This document shows positions 15,245 through 24,352 of a DNA stretch of 64,000 bases, piece after piece. Source of the stretch: CAKZQX01 sp034435975. GTDB lineage: Bacteria > Chloroflexota > Chloroflexia > Chloroflexales > Chloroflexaceae. The notes beneath the pieces are model-generated. The model saw nothing but the letters and a program-made list of their open reading frames with translations. It did not search any database and was not told the DNA's origin. The DNA is taken from the NCBI GenBank assembly GCA_034435975.1, contig DAOTWD010000032.1:1-64000 (forward strand). Direction: 5' to 3'. Position numbers and translations under genes: made by a program. Position 1 is the first letter of the stretch, and every line of letters starts with the position of its first letter.

Positions 15245-15424
15245 GTTATAAAGGATCGTATGCCCAACAGGCTCATTCGATCAGTAGCTGGCGGCACAGT
15301 GCATCCAGTGCGCCCACGTTATAAAGATCGTATGCCCAACAGGCTCATTCGATCCCCGCACTGCCACGAAATCTATCTCGTCTCGAAGTTATGAAGATCG
15401 TATGCCCAACAGGCTCATTCGATC
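15245..15424. CRISPR. CRISPR-like mini-array, 3 repeats, overlapping a gene's 3' end
   Basis: Three near-identical repeats at 15245-15282 (38 nt, one extra G), 15318-15354 (37 nt) and 15388-15424 (37 nt, one A-to-G) are separated by unrelated sequences of 35 and 33 nt. The repeat begins GTTATAAAGATCG, ends GCTCATTCGATC and can fold (GATCGTATGCC/GG..CATTCGATC). The third copy is also the coding end of the adjacent minus-strand gene (residues DRMSLLGIRSS and the stop). Repeat and spacer sizes equal those of the array at 1-685, but the sequence is largely different. No leader or cas genes are adjacent. It may be a nascent array made by off-target spacer integration, an orphan array, or another repeat type. 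Confidence 0.6.
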
Positions 15425-16540
15425 AATATAGAATGTCGGCAAATAAGCCGGATCATCATTTTTGATGTATATACCCGTCACATACCGATAGTCCGGGTCA
15501 AATTCGCGCTCATCAAGCCAGAGAACAATCTCAACCCACATATGAGGCGGGATAGTGCGGTTAATATCCAGGAAGTAGAGCCGCGTTTCAGAAAAGAGCG
15601 GGAATTCCTCGGTTATTTCCGTATCTGGAATGCCTGCTGCTCGCTGAACTGAGGTATCACCAGCAACCCAGTAAGGATAAGCGTTGCTGCCTACCACTGT
15701 TACTGCCAGATCACCAGGATCAATAGAGTTGGAACCACCACTCAACCAGAAACTGACTCCTAATATCTCGTTACGGTTGTATACCGTCTGCGTATCCTCG
15801 CGCACAGTGAGAAAGAACTGCCCATACTTTCTTTGGGGGCTGATCGCTGCCGCAACCCGTCCACTATATGTGTATGTGTCTGTCGCAAGATCATATACAA
15901 CACCCTGACTCTGTTCTGTACTCCAATCTGGGTGAAGATGATCGTCGTAGATCGGAAGAAGTGCTATTTGTTCATCAGGTGCAGTGGGTGGGCTGGTCGT
16001 CAGCAATGGGGCAGCAGGGGTGCTGGTCGGCGGCAGCGGAGCAGCCAGGGCAACAGGGGTGCTGGTCGGCGGCAGCGGAGGAGCAGGGGCAACAGAGGTG
16101 CTGGTCGGCGGCAGCGGAGGAGCAGGGGTACTGGTTGGGAGTAGTACGGCAGCGGTGGCAGGTGTACCGGTACTCTGTGGTATGGTATCAGTATGTACAA
16201 CCAGCGGCAGAAAGATAGCAAATGGTTCTGGTGCCAGGTCGGAAGCTACAGCAGATGAGCGGGTATCAGGATCGCTGTTCTGCTGTAAGGACGGTGTGGC
16301 AGACAAAAGAGGCGGCAAGATTGCCGTGCTGCTTATGTCTAGATTGATCGTTGGTGATCGACCGGGCAGAGGCGTGGGCCATTCTGCAAATAAGCTCCCA
16401 GTGGTTGGGGCAGGTAGGGCATTACTGTTCTGGGCGTTGCTACAGCCGAATAATAGGCACATTGATAGTAACAGGCCGATCATTATGTGACCTGTCCCTG
16501 CCTTCCAGAAACCCGGCAGTATACACACATCTATTCTCAT
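15389..16540 (-). CDS. Predicted lipoprotein with Pro/Thr-rich linker and C-terminal beta domain
   Basis: 383 aa from the ATG at 16540. The signal segment ends with a lipobox-like LLFGC (Cys33), so a lipid-anchored exported protein is likely. Then come a low-complexity region with FLPLVVH, three to four PPLPPTSTP(V/A) units, and a beta-rich C-terminal domain of about 190 residues starting LPIYDDHLHPDW. That domain resembles jelly-roll carbohydrate-binding modules in general style, but I cannot assign it. The frame is open to an ATG at 16591; 16540 keeps a plausible signal length, though neither start has a clear ribosome site. The last 11 codons and stop lie within a CRISPR-like repeat. It is the last gene of the polysaccharide cluster. 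Confidence 0.75.
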   Translation of the reverse strand: MRIDVCILPGFWKAGTGHIMIGLLLSMCLLFGCSNAQNSNALPAPTTGSLFAEWPTPLPGRSPTINLDISSTAILPPLLSATPSLQQNSDPDTRSSAVASDLAPEPFAIFLPLVVHTDTIPQSTGTPATAAVLLPTSTPAPPLPPTSTSVAPAPPLPPTSTPVALAAPLPPTSTPAAPLLTTSPPTAPDEQIALLPIYDDHLHPDWSTEQSQGVVYDLATDTYTYSGRVAAAISPQRKYGQFFLTVREDTQTVYNRNEILGVSFWLSGGSNSIDPGDLAVTVVGSNAYPYWVAGDTSVQRAAGIPDTEITEEFPLFSETRLYFLDINRTIPPHMWVEIVLWLDEREFDPDYRYVTGIYIKNDDPAYLPTFYIDRMSLLGIRSS

Positions 16541-16608
16541 TCGATGAGACCATGGAAGCATACCCATAAGAAATGTGAATGTTACTCTCATGACAGGCCA
16601 TATTGCGA

Positions 16609-17700
16609 TTAATGTGCTGTACAGCGCTCTTGTGTCGCCGCAAGAAGGGTAGCAACGATTCGCAGTGCATTGTGGCGAGCATCGAAAAACCTCTCGGCAC
16701 GTTGACGCGCTGCCTGGCCCATACGCAGGCGCAGATCGGCGTCGGCGGCGAGCAGACGCAACCGCGCTGTGAGTGTGTCAACATCATCGGGTGGAATCAG
16801 AAAGCCTGTCTCACCATCGACCACAATATCCGTCAGGCCACCGACTGCCGTCACAATTGCTGGCAGCCCGGCCGCGCTGGCTTCCGTAGCAGCAATGCCA
16901 AAGGCTTCGGCCTCACTTGGCAGCACAAAGATATCCGCCGTCTGAAATAGTTCCAACAGTTCTGGCGAATTTGGTTGTAGATCATGATAACTGTGTATAC
17001 CTGTAAGTTGCGGTGTTTGTGAACGTGTTACTAATATTAGTTCTGCCGTATCTGTGGACAACTGTTGAAAAGCCTGAATTAAAAGATGACCGCCTTTCCG
17101 ATAGAGATCGCCACCAACAAAGAGGATGCGCAACCGGCTATCTGCTGATCGGGGCCGCATCGTCCAGTAGGTCAGGTCAACCCCAGGCGGAATGACCTCG
17201 ATCCGCTCGGGAGCAACCCCATAATCAGTTATCAATGACTGACGTGCCCAGGTTGACCAGGGTAGTAAGCGGGTCGCGCCACGGAGTAATGCGACATTCA
17301 CCCGGTGTTTGAACGTTTTCAACAACCCTGGCCGATCTGGCCGATGGCCGTATTGTTTGCTCATCTGGTCGTACTGGATGGGAGTCACGTCGGTACTGAT
17401 CACATATGGTTGTCGTCGCGTCAAATTTCCGCCCAGAACGGCAGGAACCTGCGTATTAAAAAAGGCAACATCGCCAGGCGATTGAGCCAGACCGTCACGT
17501 ACCTGGCTACGTCCACAGAGGGTGCCACGGATATGGGGCGGTATCAGTGGCACCCGCTCCCAGAAACCATCGGGGTTCGTATACGTCACCGGAATCCAGG
17601 TGGCCTGGACGTCGCGTGACTCGCCAATAAAGCTTTGTAGATTACGATAGTAGGTCAGGTGGCCAAGGTGTTGTTCCATAACGAACGTTGCCCGTATCAT
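16609..17700 (-). CDS. GT4-family glycosyltransferase
   Basis: 363 aa, GT-B fold. The C-terminal half has the GT4 nucleotide-sugar site: RILFVGGDLYRKGGHLL, EAFGIAATEASAAGLPAIVT (with the EX7E pair) and GETGFLIPP. The N-terminal half begins MIRATFVMEQHLGHLTYYRNL. The gene at 32861-34021 encodes a clear paralogue (EQ..LGH, FF.TQVPAVL, D.TP.QYD, WSTWARQSL, IPPGV), so one probably arose from the other. It should transfer a hexose from a nucleotide sugar to the growing repeat unit. Alignment with the paralogue supports the ATG at 17700. Confidence 0.92.
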   Translation of the reverse strand: MIRATFVMEQHLGHLTYYRNLQSFIGESRDVQATWIPVTYTNPDGFWERVPLIPPHIRGTLCGRSQVRDGLAQSPGDVAFFNTQVPAVLGGNLTRRQPYVISTDVTPIQYDQMSKQYGHRPDRPGLLKTFKHRVNVALLRGATRLLPWSTWARQSLITDYGVAPERIEVIPPGVDLTYWTMRPRSADSRLRILFVGGDLYRKGGHLLIQAFQQLSTDTAELILVTRSQTPQLTGIHSYHDLQPNSPELLELFQTADIFVLPSEAEAFGIAATEASAAGLPAIVTAVGGLTDIVVDGETGFLIPPDDVDTLTARLRLLAADADLRLRMGQAARQRAERFFDARHNALRIVATLLAATQERCTAH

Positions 17701-17811
17701 AACAGTTTCTCTTTACAGGTGTGGAGGGTTACAAGTTTGTCAATTGTCCCTGGGTATCCGCGCTGGTACAGAGATACACGGTGGCATCAACAGGGTACAT
17801 GGTACACGATT

Positions 17812-18840
17812 TTAAGGCATGATCTGGCGCAATTCATGCAAAAAACGGTCACGTCCGCCCAGCTCGTCAGCCACTCCTTGATAGTAGCGCAGGTTAAACA
17901 GTCCACTATACGCCATTTGTGTCAGCCGCGAGATACCGATCATCTGCGTCAGATCGGCGAGTTGCTTGAGGCCAACCTGTAAGACACGCCGTAGAGCATA
18001 GCGATCCAGTCCTAGATACACCAGCTGGCGGATCAATAGATGGCGGGTGTAGAACTCTTTCCGGATAGTGGGGAGCAGCCAGTCCTGCTGCTTGTCGCGC
18101 GCAAAGATGACATCGTTGCGACCATAGGCATACGGAATATCTATCCATGAGCGAAAGCTGCGCTCAGCATAGTGATAACCAATAGCGTTGGGGTTGAAGA
18201 CAAACCGCAGCCCATGCTGAGCCAGGCGATATGCCAGTTCGACATCCTCGGCACGGCGAAACGTCGGGTCAAATCCGCCGGCAGCAAGCAAGAAACGTCG
18301 GGCCAGTGACGTATTGCCGGTATAAAATTGGCGGGCCGTGGGTTGCCAGCGACCGGCCAGCATAGCATCATACTGTTTACTCAGCATCGCCTGTTCCCAT
18401 TGTACCCAGGGTACCATAGTGAAATCAGGTGGCGTGAGCATTGGCCCCAGAACGACAATATCATCGGTACTGGTGGTATGGGTTTGCATGTGTGCCGCGA
18501 TCAACCCACGTGTCGGTACCACATCATCGTCAATAAACAGGACAAACTCACCCGTTGCATGCTGCAACCCGTGGTTGCGTGTAGCTGCAACTCCCTGGTT
18601 GGCCTGGATAACCGGGATAATCGGCAGTGATGTCTGTAGTGTTTCCAGGTATGCATTCGTTCCATCAGTCGAACCATCGGAAACGACAATGATCTCACAT
18701 TGTGCCAGAGGATATGTCTGTTGCTGCAACCCATCAAGAACACGGCGCAACCGGTGGAGTCGATTGTAGGTCGGAATAATAACACTGACCCTCGGCATAG
18801 TCATAGGCGTAGTGGTAGCAGTCATGTGGATGGTATCCAT
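17812..18840 (-). CDS. GT2-family glycosyltransferase
   Basis: 342 aa from the ATG at 18840. It shows PRVSVIIPTYNRLHRLRRVL (about 15-34), IIVVSDGSTDGTNAYL, the DxD region LFIDDDVVPTRGL, and FRRAEDVELAYRL in the acceptor domain. This is an inverting GT-A enzyme, likely a cytoplasmic step of repeat-unit assembly. The frame is open to 19188, but that part overlaps the upstream glycosyltransferase gene, whose stop is at 18863; the start at 18840 lies 22 nt after it. The C-terminal basic/hydrophobic stretch may associate with the membrane. Confidence 0.9.
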   Translation of the reverse strand: MDTIHMTATTTPMTMPRVSVIIPTYNRLHRLRRVLDGLQQQTYPLAQCEIIVVSDGSTDGTNAYLETLQTSLPIIPVIQANQGVAATRNHGLQHATGEFVLFIDDDVVPTRGLIAAHMQTHTTSTDDIVVLGPMLTPPDFTMVPWVQWEQAMLSKQYDAMLAGRWQPTARQFYTGNTSLARRFLLAAGGFDPTFRRAEDVELAYRLAQHGLRFVFNPNAIGYHYAERSFRSWIDIPYAYGRNDVIFARDKQQDWLLPTIRKEFYTRHLLIRQLVYLGLDRYALRRVLQVGLKQLADLTQMIGISRLTQMAYSGLFNLRYYQGVADELGGRDRFLHELRQIMP

Positions 18841-18862
18841 GTTCCAGTCCGGGTCTGGTCGT

Positions 18863-19867
18863 TCATCGCATGCCTTCAGCAATGGCAGTGTAGTATTGGA
18901 GATAGCGTTGAGCCGAACCGTCGAGTGAGAGTTCGCGCTGCACATACTGTCGTGGCTGATAGGTATCCAGGTTGGCCCAGAAGCGCGCAAATGTGGAGGG
19001 AAAGGCGGCAAAATCTGCAAAGCGCTCCCCGCATGCTGGCGAAAAGTATGGCACGGAAGATGCCGGTACCGGGTTGGGATCATATTTCTCGCGGTCAGGA
19101 TCAAGCCAGAAACCATTCTCCCAGGCCAGGATCGGTACATTCGAAGCCAGCGCTTCTTGATAGGCCAGCCCCTGTGTTTCGTGTTCACACAAAAAAATCA
19201 TGCTGCGCGAGCGTTGGAGGAGCACTTTGTAGGTATCGTGATCATAGTGGCGATAGCGAATCGTTGTATAACGCAGACCACGCTCCTGCAGCATCTTCAG
19301 TATCGGATTCAGCAAGGCCGGTTCGTAGTGTTCGCGCTTCCAGCGAATTTTATCGTACACCAGCACATCAATATCTTTGGGATGCGAGCGTGTATCCGGC
19401 CACTGGTGCGTATCGATACCTGCATACCAGGATACACATTGATCACCGTAGACGGGGGCAAACATCGCTTGCATCCAATCACAGGTCACGAGATAGAGTT
19501 TATAGCGCGGATCGTGCAAGAGATTCGGTGCCTGCCGGGGATGATCAAACAAACTAGGGCCAAGTAGGGCCGGGTTGGGCAAATTCCATCCGTGCAGGAG
19601 GTGCGGATAGCCCACCAGACCAACCGGATAGGTGGGGTGCTTGCGTGCCAACGCATAGTTATTCAATTGTACGTCATAATTCGCCTGGCGCAAGGCTTTC
19701 ACCAGGAGTTGATACCAGACAAAGAACCCACTCACTTTTTGTTTTTTGCTGATCGCATGGTACACTGGCCGCACTATTCGCTTTACATAACGATCATGCT
19801 TGAAGAAGGTATCCTTTTCAAAGTCCTGATAAAAAAGCAGGATGACTTTATCGCGTGCCAGATTCAT
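18863..19867 (-). CDS. Glycosyltransferase, GT-B type (GT4-like)
   Basis: 334 aa. It is less typical than its neighbours, but the C-terminal half contains CEHETQGLAYQEALASNVPILAW, which carries the EX7E pair of GT4-type enzymes, preceded by DIDVLVYDKIRWKRE (start of the second Rossmann domain, about 167-181). The N-terminal domain has GYPHLLHGWNLPNP, reminiscent of acceptor-domain loops. The start codon overlaps the stop of the upstream GT4 gene in an ATGA (19864-19867), so the two are translationally coupled. The exact sugar is unknown. Confidence 0.8.
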   Translation of the reverse strand: MNLARDKVILLFYQDFEKDTFFKHDRYVKRIVRPVYHAISKKQKVSGFFVWYQLLVKALRQANYDVQLNNYALARKHPTYPVGLVGYPHLLHGWNLPNPALLGPSLFDHPRQAPNLLHDPRYKLYLVTCDWMQAMFAPVYGDQCVSWYAGIDTHQWPDTRSHPKDIDVLVYDKIRWKREHYEPALLNPILKMLQERGLRYTTIRYRHYDHDTYKVLLQRSRSMIFLCEHETQGLAYQEALASNVPILAWENGFWLDPDREKYDPNPVPASSVPYFSPACGERFADFAAFPSTFARFWANLDTYQPRQYVQRELSLDGSAQRYLQYYTAIAEGMR

Positions 19868-21054
19868 GCCGTTTGATCCTTTCGGGACGCAATCTGTCCA
19901 TCATGACAGGCTATTTCACTGAATAATGCAGCAATCCGCTTCCCGTAGGTTTTGTCGGTATAATAGGTCTCCACGTGTTTCCGACCTTTGATTCCCATCA
20001 TCCGTGCACGTTCAGGATCGTTAATTAAGGTCAACAGCGCCTGAGCCAGGGCGTGATAATCACGCGGCTCAATCAGGATACCCATCTCCCCATCTACCAG
20101 AAATTCAGGGACGCCACCAGCGCGTGTTGCAACTACTGGCTTGCCCATCGCCATAGCTTCCAGCGCAACCAGGCCAAACGGCTCTTCGTGACTGGGCATC
20201 GTAGACACGGTAGCACAGGCAAACACCTCAGGAAGATCCGAGCGGTGGCCGATCAGTTTGACACGGTGCCCAACATCCAGTTCCGCAATCAGACGTTCGA
20301 GGGTTACGAGAAATCCCTCCACATTCTCGCCACCGGCCAGTAGAAAGTAGGTATCAGGGCGTTCTTTGAGAACCAGCGCAGCGGCACGGATCAGGTCATC
20401 CTGGCCCTTAAATGGTGAGAGGCGTCCTGCCAGTACCACGACCGGCGCATCGGCTGGAATGTTCCATTCACTGCGAATCCTGGCACCGGATACGGTCGGG
20501 TCATAGCGTTCAACCGTGATCGCGTTGGGAATGGTCACGAGCTTGTGGGGATCATCAACATACGGAAGAAAAGCCCGGCGCATATTTTCACTGCTCACCG
20601 TTATTTTGTGTGCATGTTTGATGACGCGCTGGTGCAGGCGACTGTTTGCCAGGTAGTGCGTAATCTGTGCATTTAAGACGAGTGGACGACCGGTTAAAAG
20701 CGATACACCGTAGGTAATGCTCATTCCAACCGTGCGGTCAACAGTATAAAGCACATCGATTTTTTCGCGTTTCACCAGTGTGGTGACACGAGTCACGGTC
20801 AGCAGTGCTTCTAAAGCACGGAGTGGTTTGCCCAGGCGTGTCGGTGGATGCAATTCACTCCCACCCACTTCCATTGGGATGATTGTCACATGCGGCAAAC
20901 CACGTAAAAATTCATACACCTTGCCACGCGGGGCCGAGACTGCATAGATGTGAAAATGTGCGGGTTCCAGGTAGGGGAGTCCCAGTAATACCATGGCAAT
21001 GTCACCGCCTATGTACCCGGCTGCGTTGACGATTAAGATTTTTGTTTGTGACAC
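19864..21054 (-). CDS. GT4-family glycosyltransferase
   Basis: 396 aa, GT-B fold. It begins TKILIVNAAGYIGGDIAMVL. The GT4 core shows VVVLAGRLSPFKGQDDLI (about 205-222), EEPFGLVALEAMAMGKPVVA (EX7E, about 291-310) and GVPEFLVDGEMGILIEPRD. The start is a GTG preceded by GAGGAG at 8 nt. It is coupled to the next gene through a 4-nt overlap. It likely catalyses one addition step in repeat-unit synthesis. Confidence 0.93.
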   Translation of the reverse strand: MSQTKILIVNAAGYIGGDIAMVLLGLPYLEPAHFHIYAVSAPRGKVYEFLRGLPHVTIIPMEVGGSELHPPTRLGKPLRALEALLTVTRVTTLVKREKIDVLYTVDRTVGMSITYGVSLLTGRPLVLNAQITHYLANSRLHQRVIKHAHKITVSSENMRRAFLPYVDDPHKLVTIPNAITVERYDPTVSGARIRSEWNIPADAPVVVLAGRLSPFKGQDDLIRAAALVLKERPDTYFLLAGGENVEGFLVTLERLIAELDVGHRVKLIGHRSDLPEVFACATVSTMPSHEEPFGLVALEAMAMGKPVVATRAGGVPEFLVDGEMGILIEPRDYHALAQALLTLINDPERARMMGIKGRKHVETYYTDKTYGKRIAALFSEIACHDGQIASRKDQTA

Positions 21055-21081
21055 AGGCTTGCTCCTCTTGTGGATATGCCG

Positions 21082-21960
21082 TCATGCAAAAAAGCGCTCG
21101 ATGCGCCGGGTAGCGCGCACCTGCGCCCAGTTGAAGAGATTGTATGCCCGGCCTGGGACGGTGCGAAGAGGAACTGGCGCAGCATGCGGGTCAATCGTCC
21201 GGGCATAGGCCCGAAACTCATCGATTCGGTGGCGTACGAGTGAAACAAAATGTCCACCCACCAGATCTTTCGTGAATTTAGAACTGGTCTGAAGTACCGG
21301 TATCTGACGCGCATCCCACATCCGTGCCCCGATGCGTACCCCAAGCGCTGACCAGCATGTTTGTTCTTGCCACCAGCCCCGATGCCCGGTATAGGTAAAC
21401 CGTGGTTCGTTATCGATTAGCAGATGTTCGATAAAATCCAGATCATAGGCGGTCTTCTGGAGAAAAACCAGCCCGGCATTGACCCGACTGAGCAGTTTTA
21501 AACCACCCAGTTGCCAGGGCTTGAGTGAATAGGAGTCCTGATAATCCTGCATAAAAATGATCGATGTCTGGTTGTCCGGGAGCTGAAACAGACCGGAGAA
21601 AGGCCGAAAAAAGAGAATATCCGTATCACAATAGGCCATATTGCCCTCTCCCAACAATACCACATCGAAGAGTTTCAGTCCCAGTACCGATGTGCGCCGA
21701 AAGTTGGCACAGTAGGGATAGTTATGTAACAATGACGCCAGCAACTCATCAGCCTCCGCTCGTGAGATGATGGTGACACCGGGTAGCCCTTGCTGTAATT
21801 TTGCAACATCCTCCGGGGTTAATGATCCGTCATCGTGTAAAATAGAACGGAGTGGCTCCTGGGAGAAGGTATGCAGGGAGCGTAAACACATAAGCGCCAT
21901 ATCAACATCACGATGGCAGATCAAACTATGCACTTCTTGAACGCATGGACTGGCCGGCAT
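21082..21960 (-). CDS. GT-A-fold glycosyltransferase (GT8-like)
   Basis: 292 aa from the ATG at 21960. The metal-binding DxD motif is in MAYCDTDILFFRP (about residues 108-120), as in GT8-type and related retaining GT-A enzymes; QTSIIFMQDYQDSY and VNAGLVFLQK are other typical core strands. It ends with a basic amphipathic segment. An AAGGAG six nucleotides before 21960 decides the start against the 11-codon upstream extension. The gene precedes a GT4 gene by 27 nt in the same operon. Donor and acceptor are unknown. Confidence 0.82.
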   Translation of the reverse strand: MPASPCVQEVHSLICHRDVDMALMCLRSLHTFSQEPLRSILHDDGSLTPEDVAKLQQGLPGVTIISRAEADELLASLLHNYPYCANFRRTSVLGLKLFDVVLLGEGNMAYCDTDILFFRPFSGLFQLPDNQTSIIFMQDYQDSYSLKPWQLGGLKLLSRVNAGLVFLQKTAYDLDFIEHLLIDNEPRFTYTGHRGWWQEQTCWSALGVRIGARMWDARQIPVLQTSSKFTKDLVGGHFVSLVRHRIDEFRAYARTIDPHAAPVPLRTVPGRAYNLFNWAQVRATRRIERFFA

Positions 21961-22081
21961 ATGGGACTCCTTCACGGTTTTTCGGCTATGCATGGGTTCT
22001 TCCGCTGTTCATCATCTCCGACACGCTTGTCATTCTGATGAATACTGGCGCATAGGAGATCAATATTTTGTAAGGTTCCTC

Positions 22082-22196
22082 GTAACCGTTCAGGTGGCAC
22101 CTGCGCCGGCAGGGTGCGGGGCCTGTGGCTCCCACAAAACCGAAGAGACTCCCGGAGGGGCAATGCCCCTCCGAACCACCCCACCTGAACGGTTAC
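22082..22196. repeat. Palindromic intergenic element with perfect 16-bp inverted ends
   Basis: GTAACCGTTCAGGTGG (22082-22097) and its exact reverse complement (22181-22196) enclose 83 nt containing a perfect hairpin GGAGGGGC-AAT-GCCCCTCC (22154-22172) and a GCAGGGTGCGGGGCC block. It lies between two cluster genes on the same strand. Related end motifs occur at 15029, 26093, 29833, 29893, 31788, 36326, 53155 and 53292. No coding capacity; REP/MITE-like. Confidence 0.85.
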
Positions 22197-22199
22197 AGG

Positions 22200-23576
22200 T
22201 TACTCCGTACTCAAAGACCAGATCGCAATATCGCGGACATGCCAGCTGTGCCCCAAATTTTCGCCTCGGATCTGCACCGATGTAATACCGGCTGGTACAG
22301 GTGTCCAGTATGACTTGAAGTGATACCCTTCTGTCCGTTGCTGCACCTGAAGTTGTGCGGGTTGCCAGGTATTGCCACCATCGAAACTGACCTGTAGATT
22401 GGTCGCTGCGGCGGCAAAGCGCAGGTGGGCGTTGGCCGGAGCCGGGGCTGGAAAGTGAACGTCAGGACTGGTGGTTGCATCGACAAAGCGTTTATCGGCA
22501 TGCAACATGGTGAATGGACGGGAGGGATGAATGCTAATATTGTCCCAGTGCCAGGTGTTCGGATGGCATTCATCAAAGGGGCATTCTTTGCGCGGGGTAT
22601 AGGAATGATGCCCAAATTGCACAATCCCCTGACTCCAATCCAATTCTGGAATGGTGTTGTCAATCCACCAGAAATTATAGTCGGGCATGCCAAATTTGAG
22701 ATGTGTACGCGAAATACGCAACTCAAAGGTATCACGCCGCTGGGCGCTGGGAGTCAAAAAGTCTTGATAGCCGCGCCACCAGTTGGCACCATCAATACCG
22801 GTCACGTTAAAATCACGCACCAGTGATCCGCGAAAGACAGTGCCGTTGTTGTGATGCCCCATTACGATGTGAATAGCATGCCGCGGTTCGCCACTCAGAT
22901 CGGGCATCCACAGTTGTAACGGTAATTGCAAATGATCCTGATACGGTGTGATCCAGAAGCTCACCCAATCGCGACCGGATGTGCGTTCAGTTGACAGGTC
23001 AAAGCGGATAACCGCTTCTCCCTCCGAAAAATCCACCATATGGTTGGGGGTGAGGTAAATAACGCCATATCCTGTAGCATTGATAGCGGTCATCATATGA
23101 TTGCGACAAATAAAAACCGCGTCTTCATAGGCACTGATCTGATGGCGGGCAGGCGGGGGTGTGCAATCGCTGCCGTGTGCGGCCTGCATCGGCTCCAGCG
23201 TTTTCCAGGTATCACCATCACGGGAATGAATAGTAATATCCCAATTATCTGGACGCCATGGCTGTGGTTGTGATGGATTGCCATCAAATGTTTCCAGAAA
23301 AGACGGCGTCATACCATCAGGATCAGCGGCGTAATCGGAGTCAGGATCGGGATCGATATCAGGATCAGGAGCAGGATTGGGAACCGGGTCGGGAGCAGGG
23401 TGAGATCCCGTATTCTGCCCATGCAGAATGAGTGCGATGAAGATTTTGTTGTCTGACTGGTTACCCTGGGTTGGCAGATAATGGGTGGCTAATAGACGGG
23501 CAAGCGAGATCTGGATTAAAAAGGTGAACAACAGGATGCTTATCAGGGCAACTGGTTGCTTGATTTTATGAATCAT
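22200..23576 (-). CDS. Secreted or membrane-anchored protein, possible carbohydrate-binding
   Basis: 458 aa from the ATG at 23576. An N-terminal hydrophobic helix (about 6-27) acts as signal or anchor. IFIALILH follows, then a (D/P)-rich linker of PDP units (about 58-88). The large remaining part is beta-rich, with many aromatic residues (WRPDNWDITIHSRDGDTW, NWWRGYQDFL, YNFWWIDN), as in concanavalin-like jelly rolls, and a final beta domain with LQVSFDGGNTWQP. A lectin or inactive glycanase role at the cell surface is inference; no family is recognised with certainty. It sits inside the polysaccharide operon, so it may bind or trim the polymer. Confidence 0.7.
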   Translation of the reverse strand: MIHKIKQPVALISILLFTFLIQISLARLLATHYLPTQGNQSDNKIFIALILHGQNTGSHPAPDPVPNPAPDPDIDPDPDSDYAADPDGMTPSFLETFDGNPSQPQPWRPDNWDITIHSRDGDTWKTLEPMQAAHGSDCTPPPARHQISAYEDAVFICRNHMMTAINATGYGVIYLTPNHMVDFSEGEAVIRFDLSTERTSGRDWVSFWITPYQDHLQLPLQLWMPDLSGEPRHAIHIVMGHHNNGTVFRGSLVRDFNVTGIDGANWWRGYQDFLTPSAQRRDTFELRISRTHLKFGMPDYNFWWIDNTIPELDWSQGIVQFGHHSYTPRKECPFDECHPNTWHWDNISIHPSRPFTMLHADKRFVDATTSPDVHFPAPAPANAHLRFAAAATNLQVSFDGGNTWQPAQLQVQQRTEGYHFKSYWTPVPAGITSVQIRGENLGHSWHVRDIAIWSLSTE

Positions 23577-23708
23577 AGAATATAGGTACTCCTGGATTAT
23601 CAATACGACGTAGTAAATTGAGACATCAGACCTGATCACTGCTGGTTTTTAGTATACATCCTGGATCTACACACGGTTGCTTACGCAGGACATCCGCGGA
23701 TTGGTTCT

Positions 23709-24320
23709 TTACGCATCTAACGTCTTAATGGCACGGGCGGGCACACCTGCCACCAGTGTATGCGGTGGTACATCACGGTTGACCACACTCCCGGCTGCAA
23801 CGATGGCCCCTGATCCGATGGTAACACCGGGGAGGATCGTGGAGCGTGAACACAACCAGGTACCAGCACCGATCGTTACTGGTAGCCGTTGCGGTGATCC
23901 GACGCGGCGATCTGCGCCACCAATGTCATGCGTCGTCGTCAGTATCATCGTTTCGTGTCCCAATCCGACGCGATCACCGATAGTAATGGTGGCCCCCAGT
24001 TCCAACACACAGCCGATATTGATCCAACATTCGCGGCCAAACGAGAGGCGTTGGGTAATATTACCAGTACCGGTAATCGTTGGCATTCCCCAGATGACGG
24101 TGCCATGGCCGACAGTGAATCCGGCCATACGTAGCGCATAGGCGCGCAGGCGACTGCCGGCATACAGCGGTAATGGGGCAAGCAACCATTGCATCAGAAG
24201 AAGACGCGGGTGAAATCCCTGTAGTTCTTCACGGGCCACCCGTTCAAGATGCCAGGGCGTGAACTGACGTTGTGCGGTTGCATATATCGGGTGTTGCGGT
24301 TGATCTATTTTTCTTGTCAT
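23709..24320 (-). CDS. Hexapeptide-repeat O-acetyltransferase (LbH fold)
   Basis: 203 aa. Isoleucine/valine hexapeptide repeats such as ITIGDRVGLG, VTIGAGTWLC, VTIGSGAIVAAGSVV and PPHTLVAGVPARAIK define a left-handed beta-helix acyltransferase of the WcaF/maltose O-acetyltransferase type. The catalytic-type histidine is in MILTTTHDIGG. By family it transfers acetyl from acetyl-CoA to a sugar hydroxyl, decorating the polysaccharide. The ATG at 24320 with TAAGG upstream is preferred over a TTG eight codons earlier. It sits directly downstream of the polymerase gene. Confidence 0.9.
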   Translation of the reverse strand: MTRKIDQPQHPIYATAQRQFTPWHLERVAREELQGFHPRLLLMQWLLAPLPLYAGSRLRAYALRMAGFTVGHGTVIWGMPTITGTGNITQRLSFGRECWINIGCVLELGATITIGDRVGLGHETMILTTTHDIGGADRRVGSPQRLPVTIGAGTWLCSRSTILPGVTIGSGAIVAAGSVVNRDVPPHTLVAGVPARAIKTLDA

Positions 24321-24352
24321 GGGCAGCCTTAATTCTGGTGTCAAAGCACCAT

